Positions 34,616 to 47,104 of a stretch of 64,000 nt of DNA are shown one piece after another. How positions within the stretch are numbered: the stretch's first letter is position 1; every line of letters begins with the position of its first letter. The DNA comes from Membranipora membranacea (Eukaryota > Bryozoa > Gymnolaemata > Cheilostomatida > Membraniporidae). Position numbers and translations under genes: made by a program. The notes under the pieces are model-generated. The model made no database searches. It had not been told where the DNA came from and worked only from the letters and a program-made list of their open reading frames with translations. The DNA lies in NCBI GenBank assembly GCA_914767715.1, contig OU612070.1:26460025-26524024 (forward strand), given 5' to 3'.

Positions 34616-36148
34616 GATCATATTAAGGTTGTGTTATTGGTGTCATAATATATTTGAACTTGTTTCACTTCATTTTAGAATCGTTAGCACCCAGATTGAT
34701 TCAATTATGATATTCTGTGGATCCTAGGCAATGGTCAGAAAGCTTGGAAAGCACTTGTGGGAAGTATTCAACAGTTGCTGTGACTTTCCAGAGGTTTATA
34801 TTGAACGAACCGTGTGTTACTTCCACAACAAATTCTTGGTCTCTTCCATACACACTACTGTTACTCCTCATTTACTGTGCTTTCTGAGTTTCTGGAAAGA
34901 ATTGTGTACATATTATTGTATGGTCATTTACATCAATGATAAGTCTCAGTCTTTCAGCTAAAGAAGGCAAGTACAGCTTAGAATTTGCCAATTTGGCCGA
35001 GTTGGCAGATTTTTAGCTGAGCTTATGGAGAAGCTGAAAATCTTGGAAAGTAAAATACAGACTGGTTCAAGTAACAAGCCCTTCATTCAGACTTACTCCA
35101 TCTGGTTAATGGAGTGCCCTCACAAAATTTTCAACTTAAAGTATTTCCATGAATTGGCCTGGATTTGTGTTATTTGTCAGCTCGTTGATTTGACAACCCC
35201 TGAAGGTAAGGCCCGAGCCTTTAGGGGACGGCAATTTGGCAGTTGGAGCAGTTCATGATAATCAGATTTCCTGAGATCAATGTTTATCTGCTGTTCAAAA
35301 CCCTCCGGATTTTACCACAACTGATTGATACTTTGACAAGTGGCTTTACTAATATTCTGAAGATTGACGGATCGACAGATAATCACTCTGTATTTGAGTA
35401 GGTCGCAAGACCAAGATATGTGAGATATAGGGTGCTGAGTGTTTTAATTGATGCGTAATAAGTTCAAATATTTTGATACCATTTACATAGCCTTAAAAAG
35501 AGTGTCAGAAGATGAGTTGATGTCACCTTCATTAAATTAATATTTATTTAACTCATTTATTTAACTATTATATGTTTTCTTCTATAATAAACCTCTCTTA
35601 TTGATAGCAAGAACTGAGGGAAATAAATATTGCAGTGTTATTATAGCTTTGTGTGCAGATAAGTTTACTCCACCTTGATTTCATTGATATTTTATGTTAA
35701 TTATATTATACTTATAAGCGCCGTGGCTATCTTTTCTCCTCAAATATAATTATATCTCTAATAAATTGCAACAAATTAAAGGGACATTACATGTATTATA
35801 TTTGTTCCTTATTTGGTCTAAGTCTGCATTAAATGATTATGGCTGACTCGTAGCATCTAGTAATGAGCTGCCTCTTTCTTGAAGCAGGCTAAAATAACCA
35901 GAAGAGCTGCCGTCTAGGCCTTGTTAAACTGCTAATTATCCTGAAAGTAGATTTCCTATGTAGCCTATTCTAATGATGTAATGCGTCCTGCTTCTGGCTG
36001 CTGAACTGAACAACTAATGCAGCTGCATGTTTCTTTTGGAATAAATCAGAACACTGGGACCAATAGTGAGGATCAAAATCAAAGTGAATTTATGTGTTTG
36101 TATTATGTTATGGCTGTCAATTAGGGACAAGGTAGTAAGAGCTTAGAC
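34616..36148. other. non-coding stretch after HMG-box gene 2
   Basis: No domain recognised. Frames at 34731-34961 and 35025-35258 are open, but have no family match I know and are not clearly spliced. Confidence 0.35.
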
Positions 36149-36229
36149 GTGTCGGGATAGCTGGTAGAGGCATTTCATTATCGACCACTTTGGTGGATAA
36201 TGAAATGCCTCTACCAGCTATCCCGACAC
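36149..36229. repeat. perfect palindrome, 34-bp arms
   Basis: GTGTCGGGATAGCTGGTAGA and onward (36149-36182) is repeated exactly in reverse complement at 36196-36229, around a 13-base spacer. AGGGACAAGG flanks it on both sides (36123-36132 and 36248-36257). The arm resembles the 5' part of a tRNA (ATAGCTGGTAGAGG, A-box-like). Confidence 0.9.
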
Positions 36230-37744
36230 CGATTGTGCGCTTAAGCTAGGGACAAGGATACCCAATTATCTTTAATTGCTGGCATCACAGATATAGCAAA
36301 AGAAACTGGCTGGCGGGTTTTAATATTGATGACTTGTAGGAGCTAAAACTTACAATATCTGGTTGTTTGCTTTTGACATTGATAAAAATGTAGAGACAGC
36401 ACCGTTTGGCTGATTGGCCTTGCACCGAAATAAAATGATGATTATTCCGCTACACTACAAAATGTAGAGACAGTTTTGTCTGCGATTTTGCAGTCTTTTT
36501 GATTGCAGTTTGAGCACCAAATCAATAGCGGAGTAAATGGTAGCCCTACCCATTTCAGTACTCTTTACCTTTTACTTGTAGTCACTTAGACCTATTAATT
36601 GATGAGATAGTTTCTGTCAGGAGTGTGTCCCAATTTTTATATTCTGAAGTGTCTATCCCCTGCATTTTATGCCATAACTCCTACATATGTCACATCAATC
36701 GCAAGAGGCTGGTATAGAGGCAATGGTGGCTTGCTCTTGAAATATCAGCTGTGTTGTTAAGTCTTTGTGTAATCATGCTGCTCTGTCAATATGACCACCA
36801 CATGAATACAAGAAACATGAAACATGTAGATATTGCATGTTATTCAGTTTCTGCCTCTAATATGCAATAGGCCAGGACTTAGATCAAATTGACTGGAATG
36901 GTGTTCTTACTACGGGGAATAAAGAGAGTAACACATAAATCAAATCCCCTCTTTTGAGATTTAGTACTTCACCTCTTGCACCACCACTAAATCTATTTCG
37001 CTTTGAATTATAACAATATTTCAGACTAATGTGTGGGATTTACCATTGTTGAAAACTACTCGTCTCATTGATGAGCATTACAGGTCAAACAAAAGTACCA
37101 AACAGGTAATCGATAGCGGTAGAGGCGAATTGAAGCTGATACTAAATGACAAAAATGTGTGACAGTTAAATACATCAAGCATGTTCTACATTGTTTGAGT
37201 TATTATGTTACAAGGCTTTACATTTAGTAGACTTGTCAGGCAAAATAATCTGGAAGAGGCCGACTGGCCCCAGCGATTTAGATGATTATTATTACGTTAT
37301 AAGCAGCAACACCATATAATTGATGTCTGACAGCAATAAATTGGTCTTCCGAGAGTTATTTTATGTGCATCCTTACTGGACCTAGTTATTGGTGTTGAGA
37401 TAAAATTGAAATCTTGTATCAGGACACGTTTATACTTAGAAGTTACCCCTTCATTGACCAACCATGTCTAAGGGGAACAACTCAATTTTTTCAGTCTGCA
37501 ATCAAGTTTAAGAAAAGCATGGGGCAAGTAATGTTCAATTTCCAAGTGTTTGCATTGTTTAGATGAGGGGCTGAGGTCTAACAATAACGCAGTACAAAAC
37601 TTTGAGCGTCGTTACATTCGCACGGAAATATCGGTCTCACTCTAGTCAACTACAAAAAGTGTACAACCCTAAAGATCGAAAATATGAGTAAGAATCTCAC
37701 CCAACCAACCAGTCTCTGTTATATGTTGGTTAAAAAAAATTGGA
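36230..37744. other. non-coding stretch
   Basis: No gene, tRNA-like box or long repeat recognised. Confidence 0.35.
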
Positions 37745-37976
37745 TCTATCACTCACCACATCCCGGAGAATGGGTGGCGAGATAGGGGGATGCCTTAAGG
37801 GTGAAGCCGCAATATCTGCGCCAATTTGCTGTCAGTTCCTAGGCAGGTCGGAGCACACCTGTGGGTCCCAACAATCCCCAGTAGTCAATGGACTGCAGTG
37901 GGACTCGAACCCACAGCCTTTAATACTTGCGTGTTGAAGCCCGGCGTTCTAACCAACTGAGCCACCTCCTACTCCT
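37745..37976 (-). repeat. tRNA-derived SINE, copy 2
   Basis: On the minus strand: A-box side GGTGGCTCAGTTGGTTAGAA (about 37950-37969), B box GGGTTCGAGTCCC (about 37900-37912), then a body with CACAGGTGTGCTCCGACCTG and GAACTGACAGCAAATTGGC. Head and body match the plus-strand copy at 7926-8108 in order and sequence. Confidence 0.8.
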
Positions 37977-40126
37977 AACTTAGTAAAGCGAACAGTTAAC
38001 TTATATATAAAAATATATATGAGGTTTTGTTGACAACTTCTCTATCCGCCCATCTATAATTATCTGAATTTGGAGGTATGTGACACTGGCAGGGTGGCTT
38101 TGGCAGAAAACCCTACGATTTGCTTTCCACTGAAAGTGCTTAAGGCAAACTCATCTCTTGACAACTATCACATTATACTCGAAACCATTATGAGTGTGTG
38201 AATAACCTTGCGTCCAGAAGCAGCAACATAACTCCTGACGAAAAAGTCACACTGTCTTTTATGTTATGCATCGCCAAACACGAAATTTTCTTTATAAATT
38301 TCTGATTCTGAACTCGAGAGACACACAAAAACTAAACTCCTTGGATATGTTATTCAAAAAAGCTCAAAGCTATTCTGACCTTGATCAGCAATGTAGATTT
38401 TGCATTGGAAGGAGAGCAGCCACGACCTTTTAAGCTTTTACCACAATTCCATTTTCTGTTACCTAGTCTTATGGTATTCAGATTTACCATAACATGTCCA
38501 TTATTTTTACTACATAAGCAGGTTTTTAGGCTTATATCCTTTGTACATTTCATTCCAAAGATCTGATATCTACACAGGATCTTTCAATATTCTCAAATCT
38601 TCTTCCCTTGCCAGTTATTTCTTGCCAGGTATTTCTAGTTTGTGTCCAGTATCAGCAATCCAAACTTATGGGTTGTTGATACTGGACATAGGCAAATGTA
38701 AATCCCAGGGGCCCAAGATATAAATATGTTTATAAAATTGTTTACATGTGTGTAAGCATATTTAATATATTGCATTGGAGGTGACGATGAAAAAAACATT
38801 CACTTCTCCCTTGTAGATATAAGCTAACTAGATACAGATATCTTGTCATAGGTGATGCTGTTTATCAATTATGAGGCTTACACCATTTTGAAAAAAAATT
38901 GTCAGGAATTCTCCGTCCGAACCCCATACCATAAAGAAACGAGGTTGAACCATAGACTTAATTTATTAAGTCTATGGGACAAACACTCACTGCGTCACAG
39001 CCTTATGTTTGTGATATTTGCTTAAGAATTTAATTCCATTAAATACTATAAAACTCCATATCAAATTATGTTTTATGATATTCTATTTATTACATAAAGC
39101 ATATAGCCTTAGAAAATTGAAAACAAAATAATGCTGTCTGAAATGTATTTATGTCCAGATTGGAAAAATACATGAGTGATGCTCAGTGATGCAATATTAA
39201 AATGACACTGTAAATTAAAATCATGAAACAAATAAGTGGCTCCTTGTAGCTCAGTTAAAAGGGTGTATGAGCAAAAACAAAATGTAACAAAAAATGAAAA
39301 ATCAACAGTGAGTTTTTATGTGTGCGTTAATTTCTGGGTTGTGGGAAACTTTTTTGCGTGAAGTTTTTCAAGCTCTTGCATACTATCAGAAAATCTAAGA
39401 GTTATTGCCCGAACGTTCAATGTTCGGAGATAATCATTGCAGTTTTTGATCTCCTCACAACTGAAGCTGGCCTGAATTCACACTTGATTTAATCTCCTGA
39501 CAAAGATGGACTGTCCTAGAATTGATCTCAGGATCTTACCATACGTCATGTCTAGGTGTGTGTACACCCGCTTACTATCGTGATGATAACACACCACCAA
39601 ATTATCCTGTTATCAGATGACCTTGTCCTTTATTTGATTAAAGTATATATCTCTTACAGATTCTGCAGATTGTTGCTAATTCATGTATATTGCCAGTTTA
39701 CATACATATACATACTCCATTGAAGTATGTGCATCTGAATTGCATCTGTTAATATTTGACTGCCTTCTCATTTTCCTGTTTGGTTTCTGACTCGAGTTGT
39801 GTCTACTACCCATGACATCCTTTCGTGAAACTTAAACTATTGATGACCTCATACTAATCTGTTTTGGTTTAACACCATGGAAAACCATCTGTATCTGTTT
39901 CTCCTTTTACTTTTTAGTGATCTGCCCCATCCATATAAACTACCATTCTGCCATTCGCTTATACAGAGCTATCTTATAGGGATCCTGGGTACTAATATTC
40001 CTTAGAAAATTCCTATTCATTATCCGCAGTTCTTTGTTATATTGATTGAGGGAATCTATGACATTTGATCTGGCTGTCATTGTTTCTTTACCAGCTTGTG
40101 AAGCAATTCACCCTGACTGTTTTAAT
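37977..40126. other. non-coding stretch; possible downstream part of a decayed gene
   Basis: No complete gene seen. On the minus strand near 39980-40100 a short coding-like run (VIDSLNQYNKELRIMNRNF) may extend the decayed ORF at 40127-41233. Confidence 0.3.
38950..38977. repeat. CCATAGAC hairpin, copy 1
   Basis: Two 13-base perfect complementary arms (CCATAGACTTAAT) with a 2-base spacer. The outer CCATAGAC is shared with a second hairpin at 57653-57697. Confidence 0.8.
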
Positions 40127-41233
40127 AAAATTCATCACTTTTTGCATGATTTCAAAACACACAATTTGCGGGAGTGATCATTTGTAAACCAGGCATGGAA
40201 CCCTGCCCCTAGATCATCCCATGTTTTTCTAAGGTCTTCAAAAGCTGGCGAAAATGTGTCTTTGTTCTTATTGATCGGACAGTTTTCTTCTTCAAATAAT
40301 CTCCTGATTTGTTTTGAGCATGCTCATTAATCTTTAATAACTCGGCATCAAGCACTATGTTCACATGCCTCAGGCAAAGGATGAGCCGGCATCAGGAGTA
40401 AACCAACGAGAAGCCATTGGTGAGTGCGATTTGGAGATTGGGCGGATTGTCAAATTAGCTTGTTGAAGAGCATACTTGCAAACAATGTGTAGATTTGGCT
40501 TGACTGAGTTTTAGAAATCAAGCGTGGTCCTATCATGTCCTCCTTGTTACCGTTCACATTCCTAAGCATTGGATGTATGCAGAAACACATGCGGAATGAC
40601 TAATACTCTGTGCATTTAAAGGTAATATCTAAGCCTAATAATATCTTGTTTAGCTGTTTGATTGGGTCAGTCACCATGTCCAGCTGCCACAGATGTCCAG
40701 ACACTATCAACAGATGGGTGGCCTCTGCAACATACAAAACACCGGAGTCTGGTTTCTTTTATAGTTTTATAAGCTCCTCTGTTATGTCACTAGATTTAAT
40801 CATACTGAGATATTTCAGGTTATGTTGTTGTTTAGTATTACGAGGATAATTTGATCGACTTTCCATGCCAAATATTCCGTTATCCAGAGATATTATTGTG
40901 TCATATGCATATTTAGGTAGTTGGCTTGTAGGTAACTTGGCTGATCCCCCGCGTTCTGATGACTTAGTTTGTATAAACGGAATACCTTCTTTTTTTCAAT
41001 GTGGGGGCTGCCTCGTTCATATTTCTGATATCACCAAATCTAAATTTCACTACTACCACATCATTTATGGTTTGGCCTACCTCATAACTCAAATATAATT
41101 TGAGATATATTTTGCTGAGAATAGCAGGTTGATTTAAGGGTATAATACCCTTAATTTTTATTCTCAGAAGAGGTGTAATCCTTAATGTAGTTATCTTCCC
41201 TGTTTGAGTTGTTTCTGTTTCCCCAATTTTCAC
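40127..41233 (-). pseudogene. decayed protein-coding region of unknown family
   Basis: The minus strand shows far fewer stops than expected. One frame from about 40985 to 40455 is open for about 177 codons with only two stops (taa near 40760, tag near 40601). It contains SLDNGIFGMESRSNYPRNTK and HLLIVSGHLWQLDMVTDPIK. The same frame continues with more stops to 40127, ending FEDLRKTWDDLGAGFHAWF. An adjoining frame (41233-40964) has VVVVKFRFGDIRNMNEAAPT and overlaps it one base out of register. I read this as one protein with stops and a frameshift. I do not recognise the family. It might be a mobile element or an old host pseudogene. Confidence 0.5.
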
Positions 41234-43056
41234 ATCTCATGTCATCTTCGTTTTTTAGTTGCTGCTGTCAATGACATATATGCCATTTAATGATGCTTTG
41301 CAAGGTGCTAACTTCATGACCTTGGAATCCCAGTACCGGCATTTGTATTTGCCAGTAACTCAACCATTTAAATTTTTACTCAGTTCGGAGCAGTAAACAT
41401 TGTTTGAGTCAACTGAAAAAGAACTGAACTGAACAGTTGACAAGGTTGTTTGTTAATAGCCTTATCGTCATCGGATGAGGTGTCTCTGCTGTCATCATTA
41501 CTACTTTTCATGGCATGGATATGTTCGCTGGGCTCCAGATTCTGAATGATTGTTGCTTGCAGGAGCTCTTGGCTGCTGAGTCACACACATTGGCTTGAAG
41601 GTGACTAAGATTTCAAATCGGATTTCATATGCTGGTGTGAAGCAACCTCTGCTTAAATATCAAAGCCTGTGCTTGAACGCCTAACTTTGCTCAGAGACTG
41701 CCTTATGCTCTCTGTTGCCTCATCTGTTTTATATAATAACCGACGCACCCTCCAAGTGTGGCGACAATGCTGTGGATTAGACGATGGCCATCAGGAGGGC
41801 TTTTTTACTATCATCTGAATTAACAAAAAATAATATTTAAATAACCAAGCAAAAGAAGCAGTATTTTGATATGTGGGTATATATAGAAATGAGCAAACAA
41901 GAGTGATATACACATAGCGTTTCCTATCAGCTCACACTAAAATGCTAGTCAGAGCCCCCAGACTTGCCCATCCCAACCCTAAGACCCAATGGATGTCTGT
42001 CATACGCTTGCCAAATAATAGATGATTAAATGCTTTGGAAAGGCTGCCTTAGGAATTACAAAATATTGATGTTGTTTTCCAGTCTAGTTCGCAGGTTAAA
42101 TCAGGCACTGTTCCTGTAACTTCCTTTATAAAGGGTAGATAAAATGTATATATTCATATATCCTGCAGATCATTCCCAAAATCAAGTTTGCTGAATCAAA
42201 CCGTGGTTTTATAAACTTACCATATCAGGTGCTATATCGCAATGTTTGGGTTGCACAATCCTCCTTCTGTTGCCTGCAACTCTAGAAAGCTGAAAGAGGC
42301 GAGACAAATAATTTGACTAAATGTTGTAGAGTTGTATGCAATGACTACGAGGTTTTTTCAATTGATCTATATTGCTTTCAAATAAATGACTTTTGAGGAT
42401 CATCACTCAGGTTGCAGAGTGAATGTAGTAAATTAATGGACATAAATAGTAAAAATGGTTTATAGTTTTGTAATTATCAGTGCCTGTAAGTGGATGCTAT
42501 TTGTTTCTTTCAGATAAATATATTTACCAACAATGGTTTTATCGATATAAGAGTGACCGGTGGTCTCCATACATTGCTTCTATCAATTGAGAACTGTGAC
42601 TACAGCAGAGAACAGTTGGTGAATAACTTCTTAGTCCGGAATGAGAAGAATTACTCTGCGAGTGTTTCATTTTAACCTTAAAATTACTTCAGCGTTTGCA
42701 GGTGCTGATAAGAACTATATGTAATGTGTGCCTTTACAATGTTGTCGAGAAAACTGGGCATTTATTTACTGTGTTGTCAGTTCATGCATATTGAGAAGGT
42801 AACTTCTATAGTTAGTCATGACATAAAATGCTTGCCAATATAAAGCTCACTTTTATGCACTCAATCTTGTCATGACTCTTAAATAATGAAAACAATTCTT
42901 GCAGATGATGTTATAAGTTTAATAATTCAGAACTCTAGTAGTGCAACATTAAAAAAGGACATCTTCGGCCATGCAGCGCGGAAATGATTATTACTTACAA
43001 AGCTTTTATTTTCTCTCTTATATTATTTGAATTCATTGTGATAATCATGGATTAAA
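41234..43056. other. mostly non-coding, coding-like scraps
   Basis: Minus-strand scraps near 41245-41410 and 41465-41760 (for example TDEATESIRQSLSKVRRSST) look coding-like and could be upstream parts of the decayed ORF. On the plus strand 42514-42675, after a cttttcag-like acceptor, is open for 53 codons (INIFTNNGFIDIRVTGGLHT ...), a possible terminal exon of unknown function. Confidence 0.3.
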
Positions 43057-44395
43057 ATGCCAAAAACAAAGCGCAAACGGACTAGAATCACGGATAGTGC
43101 CGGATCATCGATTAACTTAAGCGCCGATGGTGCCAGACCTAAACAGCAAATTAAAAAGGTCAAATGTCTCAATTATGACCTTTCGAGGATACATGCGTTG
43201 CAGAAGAAGATCTGAAACTATCATAGAGGTCAAAGGAACACCATCAAACCCACAGGTAATAATAACATGCTGCCCATCAGTGTTTGAATTTCTGAAAACC
43301 CAGTTACACTCAAAATTGGATGAAAAAAACTCAATTCAAACATTCAAAGACAATAAGGACAGTACTGGTCTGGTAGTTCATTCAACCACAAAAGCTGTAA
43401 ATCAAGAAAATGAGAAGCTTTATGTTATCAATTTCTACAACACCACCAGTCGTATCCAAGTAAATGGTAAAAGTGATGTATCCATTTTCCTGGCCGACTA
43501 CGAAGAGGTATTGAGTGGTTTAAACCAGGAAGATGTAGATCTAGGCAATTCTCTCATAAAATCAGCATGCAAAAATGTCATTGATGATATGCATACAGAA
43601 TGCAACCAAGGATCCTCAACATCTGGACTACAAAGGCTGACATCAAAGAATGCTAGTAGTACGGACCATCATGTTACTACTAGTATCAGCTCAACATCAA
43701 AAATTCCAATCCCTGACCTGAATTTATCTTCTCTATCTGATATAACTGAAATAATGCACCGTCTCAAGTCATTGGAGACAAGCAAAATAAGATGGAAAGA
43801 AAAATTTGTCAACTAAAAGATGAAATCCAACATCTAAAGATACAGCTATCTTTGAAAAACCAAAGCACCAACGGCCCAGAATCATATAGGAGTGCAGTCT
43901 TCAAAAATATTGCAACGCCACATCATCTGCCTCCACCAGGCAATACATCAACATAACCTGCATCACATTCTACAGGAAACCGAAGCAGACCACAAACACT
44001 GGAGTTTCAGTCTTACCGTAAAGAGGAAAAGAGAATCCAAAGTAATGCTTTTAAACCAAAACAGTCTGTTGTAGTCTCGATCACAAAAGCGTCGTCAACG
44101 TACACCAATTTCCAACAAGATGAAATATGACACACTAACAACAGGAAGTTTGGTTCCACCATGATCCAAAAGGTCACGATATACAACTTCCACTCTAAAA
44201 ACCAAAATTCATAATCCAGCTTCAAAGTGAAGCAGCAGCAAAAGACCCAACGACACTTCCACCACTACTATCATAAAAGGTGTACCTTTAGATGCCGATG
44301 ACAATGAAGTTCTGGACGACATCCAACATCAATTTCCTGATACAGAACTAGGACGGCTATATAAGCAAGGAAAAAGCTTCGCAAGGTATGAAAAT
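43057..44395 (+). mobile_element. LINE ORF1, frameshifted
   Basis: The ATG at 43057 begins a Lys/Arg-rich start (MPKTKRKRTRITDSAG). The main frame (43127-43816) has KLYVINFYNTTSRIQVNGKS, a motif of ORF1 proteins in several invertebrate non-LTR elements. A coiled-coil-like stretch follows in a shifted frame (about 43795-43870). A last piece near 44280-44390 (PLDADDNEVLDDIQHQFPDT) fits the end of ORF1. Stops and shifts break it into at least three frames. It precedes the ORF2 that starts at 44391-44399. Confidence 0.7.
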
Positions 44396-45690
44396 AGCTC
44401 ACCTTAACATTAGAGGACTTACTAGTAAAATCGATGAAGTAATAAGATACTCTTCACAACCAAAATAGATATTTTTGGTTTGACTGAAACTTTCTTAGAC
44501 AATACCAAGCCATCATCTTTTTTTCACATCAACAATTATAATTTAATCAGAAAAGACAGAGTAACTGGTCAAGGAGGGGGTGTATCATGCTATATCTGGT
44601 ATCATATACCGTTTCAGGAAATCAGCCCGTTAAATCTGATCATACCAGAGTCAATTACTCTTAAAATAACACTAACTAACACTCAACCATTCATCATTTG
44701 CTTTCTATACCGTCCTCCTAGCACCCTAAAGTTCTCATCATTAATATCACAGTTAGTTAAGCAACGAACCCGCTTTGTAAAATCTCAGACACTCCCTGAA
44801 TGGATCGATGAAACGGTGAAACACCACATAATGCTGAGAGATCGCTACAAATCACAAAGATTGTGGGATATTTACATAATACAAAGAAATAAGATTACCA
44901 ACATGATACGAAAAAATAAGAAAAGCCATATGACAAAGTTAGTAGAAGAGGCCAAAGGTCGCAACACAAAAGCCCTTTGGAAAGCCCTTAATATTAAAAA
45001 TACATGTAAGAATAATACTGGTATACAGGCCAAAGTACCAGAAATATCAAGCTCATCTTTGAATGACCATCTCACTACTATTGCAGCTAAATTGTCCAAA
45101 GATTTTCCAACCATCATTGATAATGCAGACATTATCCCTTCAAATTCACACCAAAAAATCACACATTTCCCACATATTACAGCGTCAGCAGTGCTAAAAC
45201 TTTTAAAAACAATACCAATTAGTAAAAGTACAGGCCCTGATAGGGCATTTCTGTGCGCATGCTACTCAAAACCTTTCCTTACATTTGTGATGTGATATCT
45301 AGCATTTTTAACAAACTATTAGATGCAGGTACATTTCCAAGGGCGTGGAAAGTAGCCAGAGTCACTGCTATTTACAAATCAGGACCTCAGAACGATCCAG
45401 GGAACTACCGCCCAATATCAGTCTCGCCTATTTTATCAAAAATATTTGAAAAGCATCTACACAATCATATAGTACAATTTCTCACTAAAAACAAATTAAC
45501 ATCACCAATTCACTCTGGATTCAGACCTGGCCATTCCTGCAACAATGCAGTGCATAAAATATCAGCTGACTGCCTAAGAAAAGAAAGAAAAGAAAAAACA
45601 AAACAGAGTAGAGTTGATGTTTATTGATTTTTGTAAAGCATTTGATTGTGTCAATCATCAAATCATATTAAGGTCATGCCTCGCCTAGGA
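44391..45690 (+). mobile_element. LINE ORF2, endonuclease remnant and reverse transcriptase start
   Basis: MKIAHLNIRGLTSKIDEV at the start is the APE-type endonuclease N-terminus. A one-base shift near 44460 leads to IFGLTETFLDNTKPSSF and GGGVSCYI. The endonuclease is shortened internally (the part with the catalytic His seems lost after FLYRPPS). Reverse transcriptase begins ISKSTGPDR, shifts frame near 45250, and continues AGTFPRAWKVARVTAIYKSG, NYRPISVSPILSKIFEKHL and FIDFCKAFDCVNHQIIL. It then breaks off at about 45690. The rest of the protein resumes at 47105. Confidence 0.8.
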
Positions 45691-47104
45691 TACTAACTTG
45701 AGAACTACTGGTCCGATTTCCTTGATTTTGCATTCTAATTGAAGCTATTCCTTGTTTAGCAATTTCCAAATCCTCAATTATCTACAATATAATTTTTTAT
45801 GATTGTGATTGCAATTTATAAAACTTAAGCCACCGGTGCCTATGTAAAAGAATAAGAGCTGTCAATAACTGGGAGCATCTGGCTCAGACGCCTCACAACC
45901 ATTTATTCGTATCAAACCAGGAATGGCAGCGCAACTAGTCTCAACAAATTAACTTGTGATAATCAATCCTAGTAACAAGCTTTGACATGGATTTCAATTA
46001 CTAGAGAAGATATGTTCTGTAATAACAGACAGGAATTAATAAGCCAGCTTGTGAACTGTTGTAAAATACACTAAAATTATTGGAATTTAGAGACATATAT
46101 TACTACGCCATATCTAGTGCAGAGAAATATCAGGCAAACAACCATGCATGGTTGGATTTTCCTCTGTATTCATGAGACATCTATTTCAATTCGAGTAGAG
46201 ATGTTGATTCAAAACTTGGGAATATACAGAAAGGATATGTGTGTAGGTAGTTTCCACTCAACATATAATTTATTTGAAGTAAGCTGGGCAAAATAAATAT
46301 TGAGTTTACTGCCTGCCTCATGCATGATAGGCATACTTATAATACTCCTTTCTGCAACACAAACGTTTCATTTGGTTCAAAATCATTGCCTAGTGCCCTT
46401 ACCAAGGCTTTGGGGGATGCCTCTATCAGAAAAATTGTTTCAATTTCAGTACGGTTTTCACATAATTTTACGTCTCGTTTTGTCAGGTCAAAGTGTATTT
46501 TCGTCAAAATTTTGAATAGTTTAGACGTAAGATAATATAAAATTGCAAACTGGCGCATTGATTTCCCCCCGATACTGGTCAGCACTTGGCTAGTGAGGGC
46601 ACTAGGGTAAACACATTTAATCACATTGGACAACAATTGACACAGCTCACTTTATTTATAGCATTTCCAACACTGATGGTTTAGCTATCAGTATGTGAAT
46701 TTGAATGTCGTTTTTTTTCAAGTCAAATCAAACATTGAAAATCATTGTTGTTATGGCTGCATGATATAAGGGTAGTATGTATTATGTGCATTTTTTTCTC
46801 CAAGATCTTGCAATGTCTTTTTATATGGAAGATAATGACAAGAGGTATTGACATATTGCTTAAATTCAGTGTCGCGCTATGACGTAATGTCATCAAATTT
46901 TCAGTTTGGACTTTTTTAGTCATGTGTATTGTGAAACCCCAAACAAGATTTTTGGAGAGGCATGACCTTAAATAAACCTAGGAAATTTAACTTTACCGAC
47001 TCAGCATTGTCTTTGCTTTCCTCGTTCTTACATGATCGCAGGCAATATGTGAAAGTAAACAATGACATATCCTTTATTCTTGATATATAGATAGTATACC
47101 ACAT
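45691..47104. other. unidentified 1.4-kb segment inside a LINE
   Basis: This segment separates the two parts of the reverse transcriptase. It has no recognised coding. Part of the reverse transcriptase (about 50 residues up to the PQGS motif) is missing from the LINE, so this is an insertion with deletion, or a rearrangement. Confidence 0.45.

Noticed and set aside
35025-35258. 77-codon frame after HMG gene 2 that could be another exon
   Set aside because: No HMG or other known motif and no clear splice borders.
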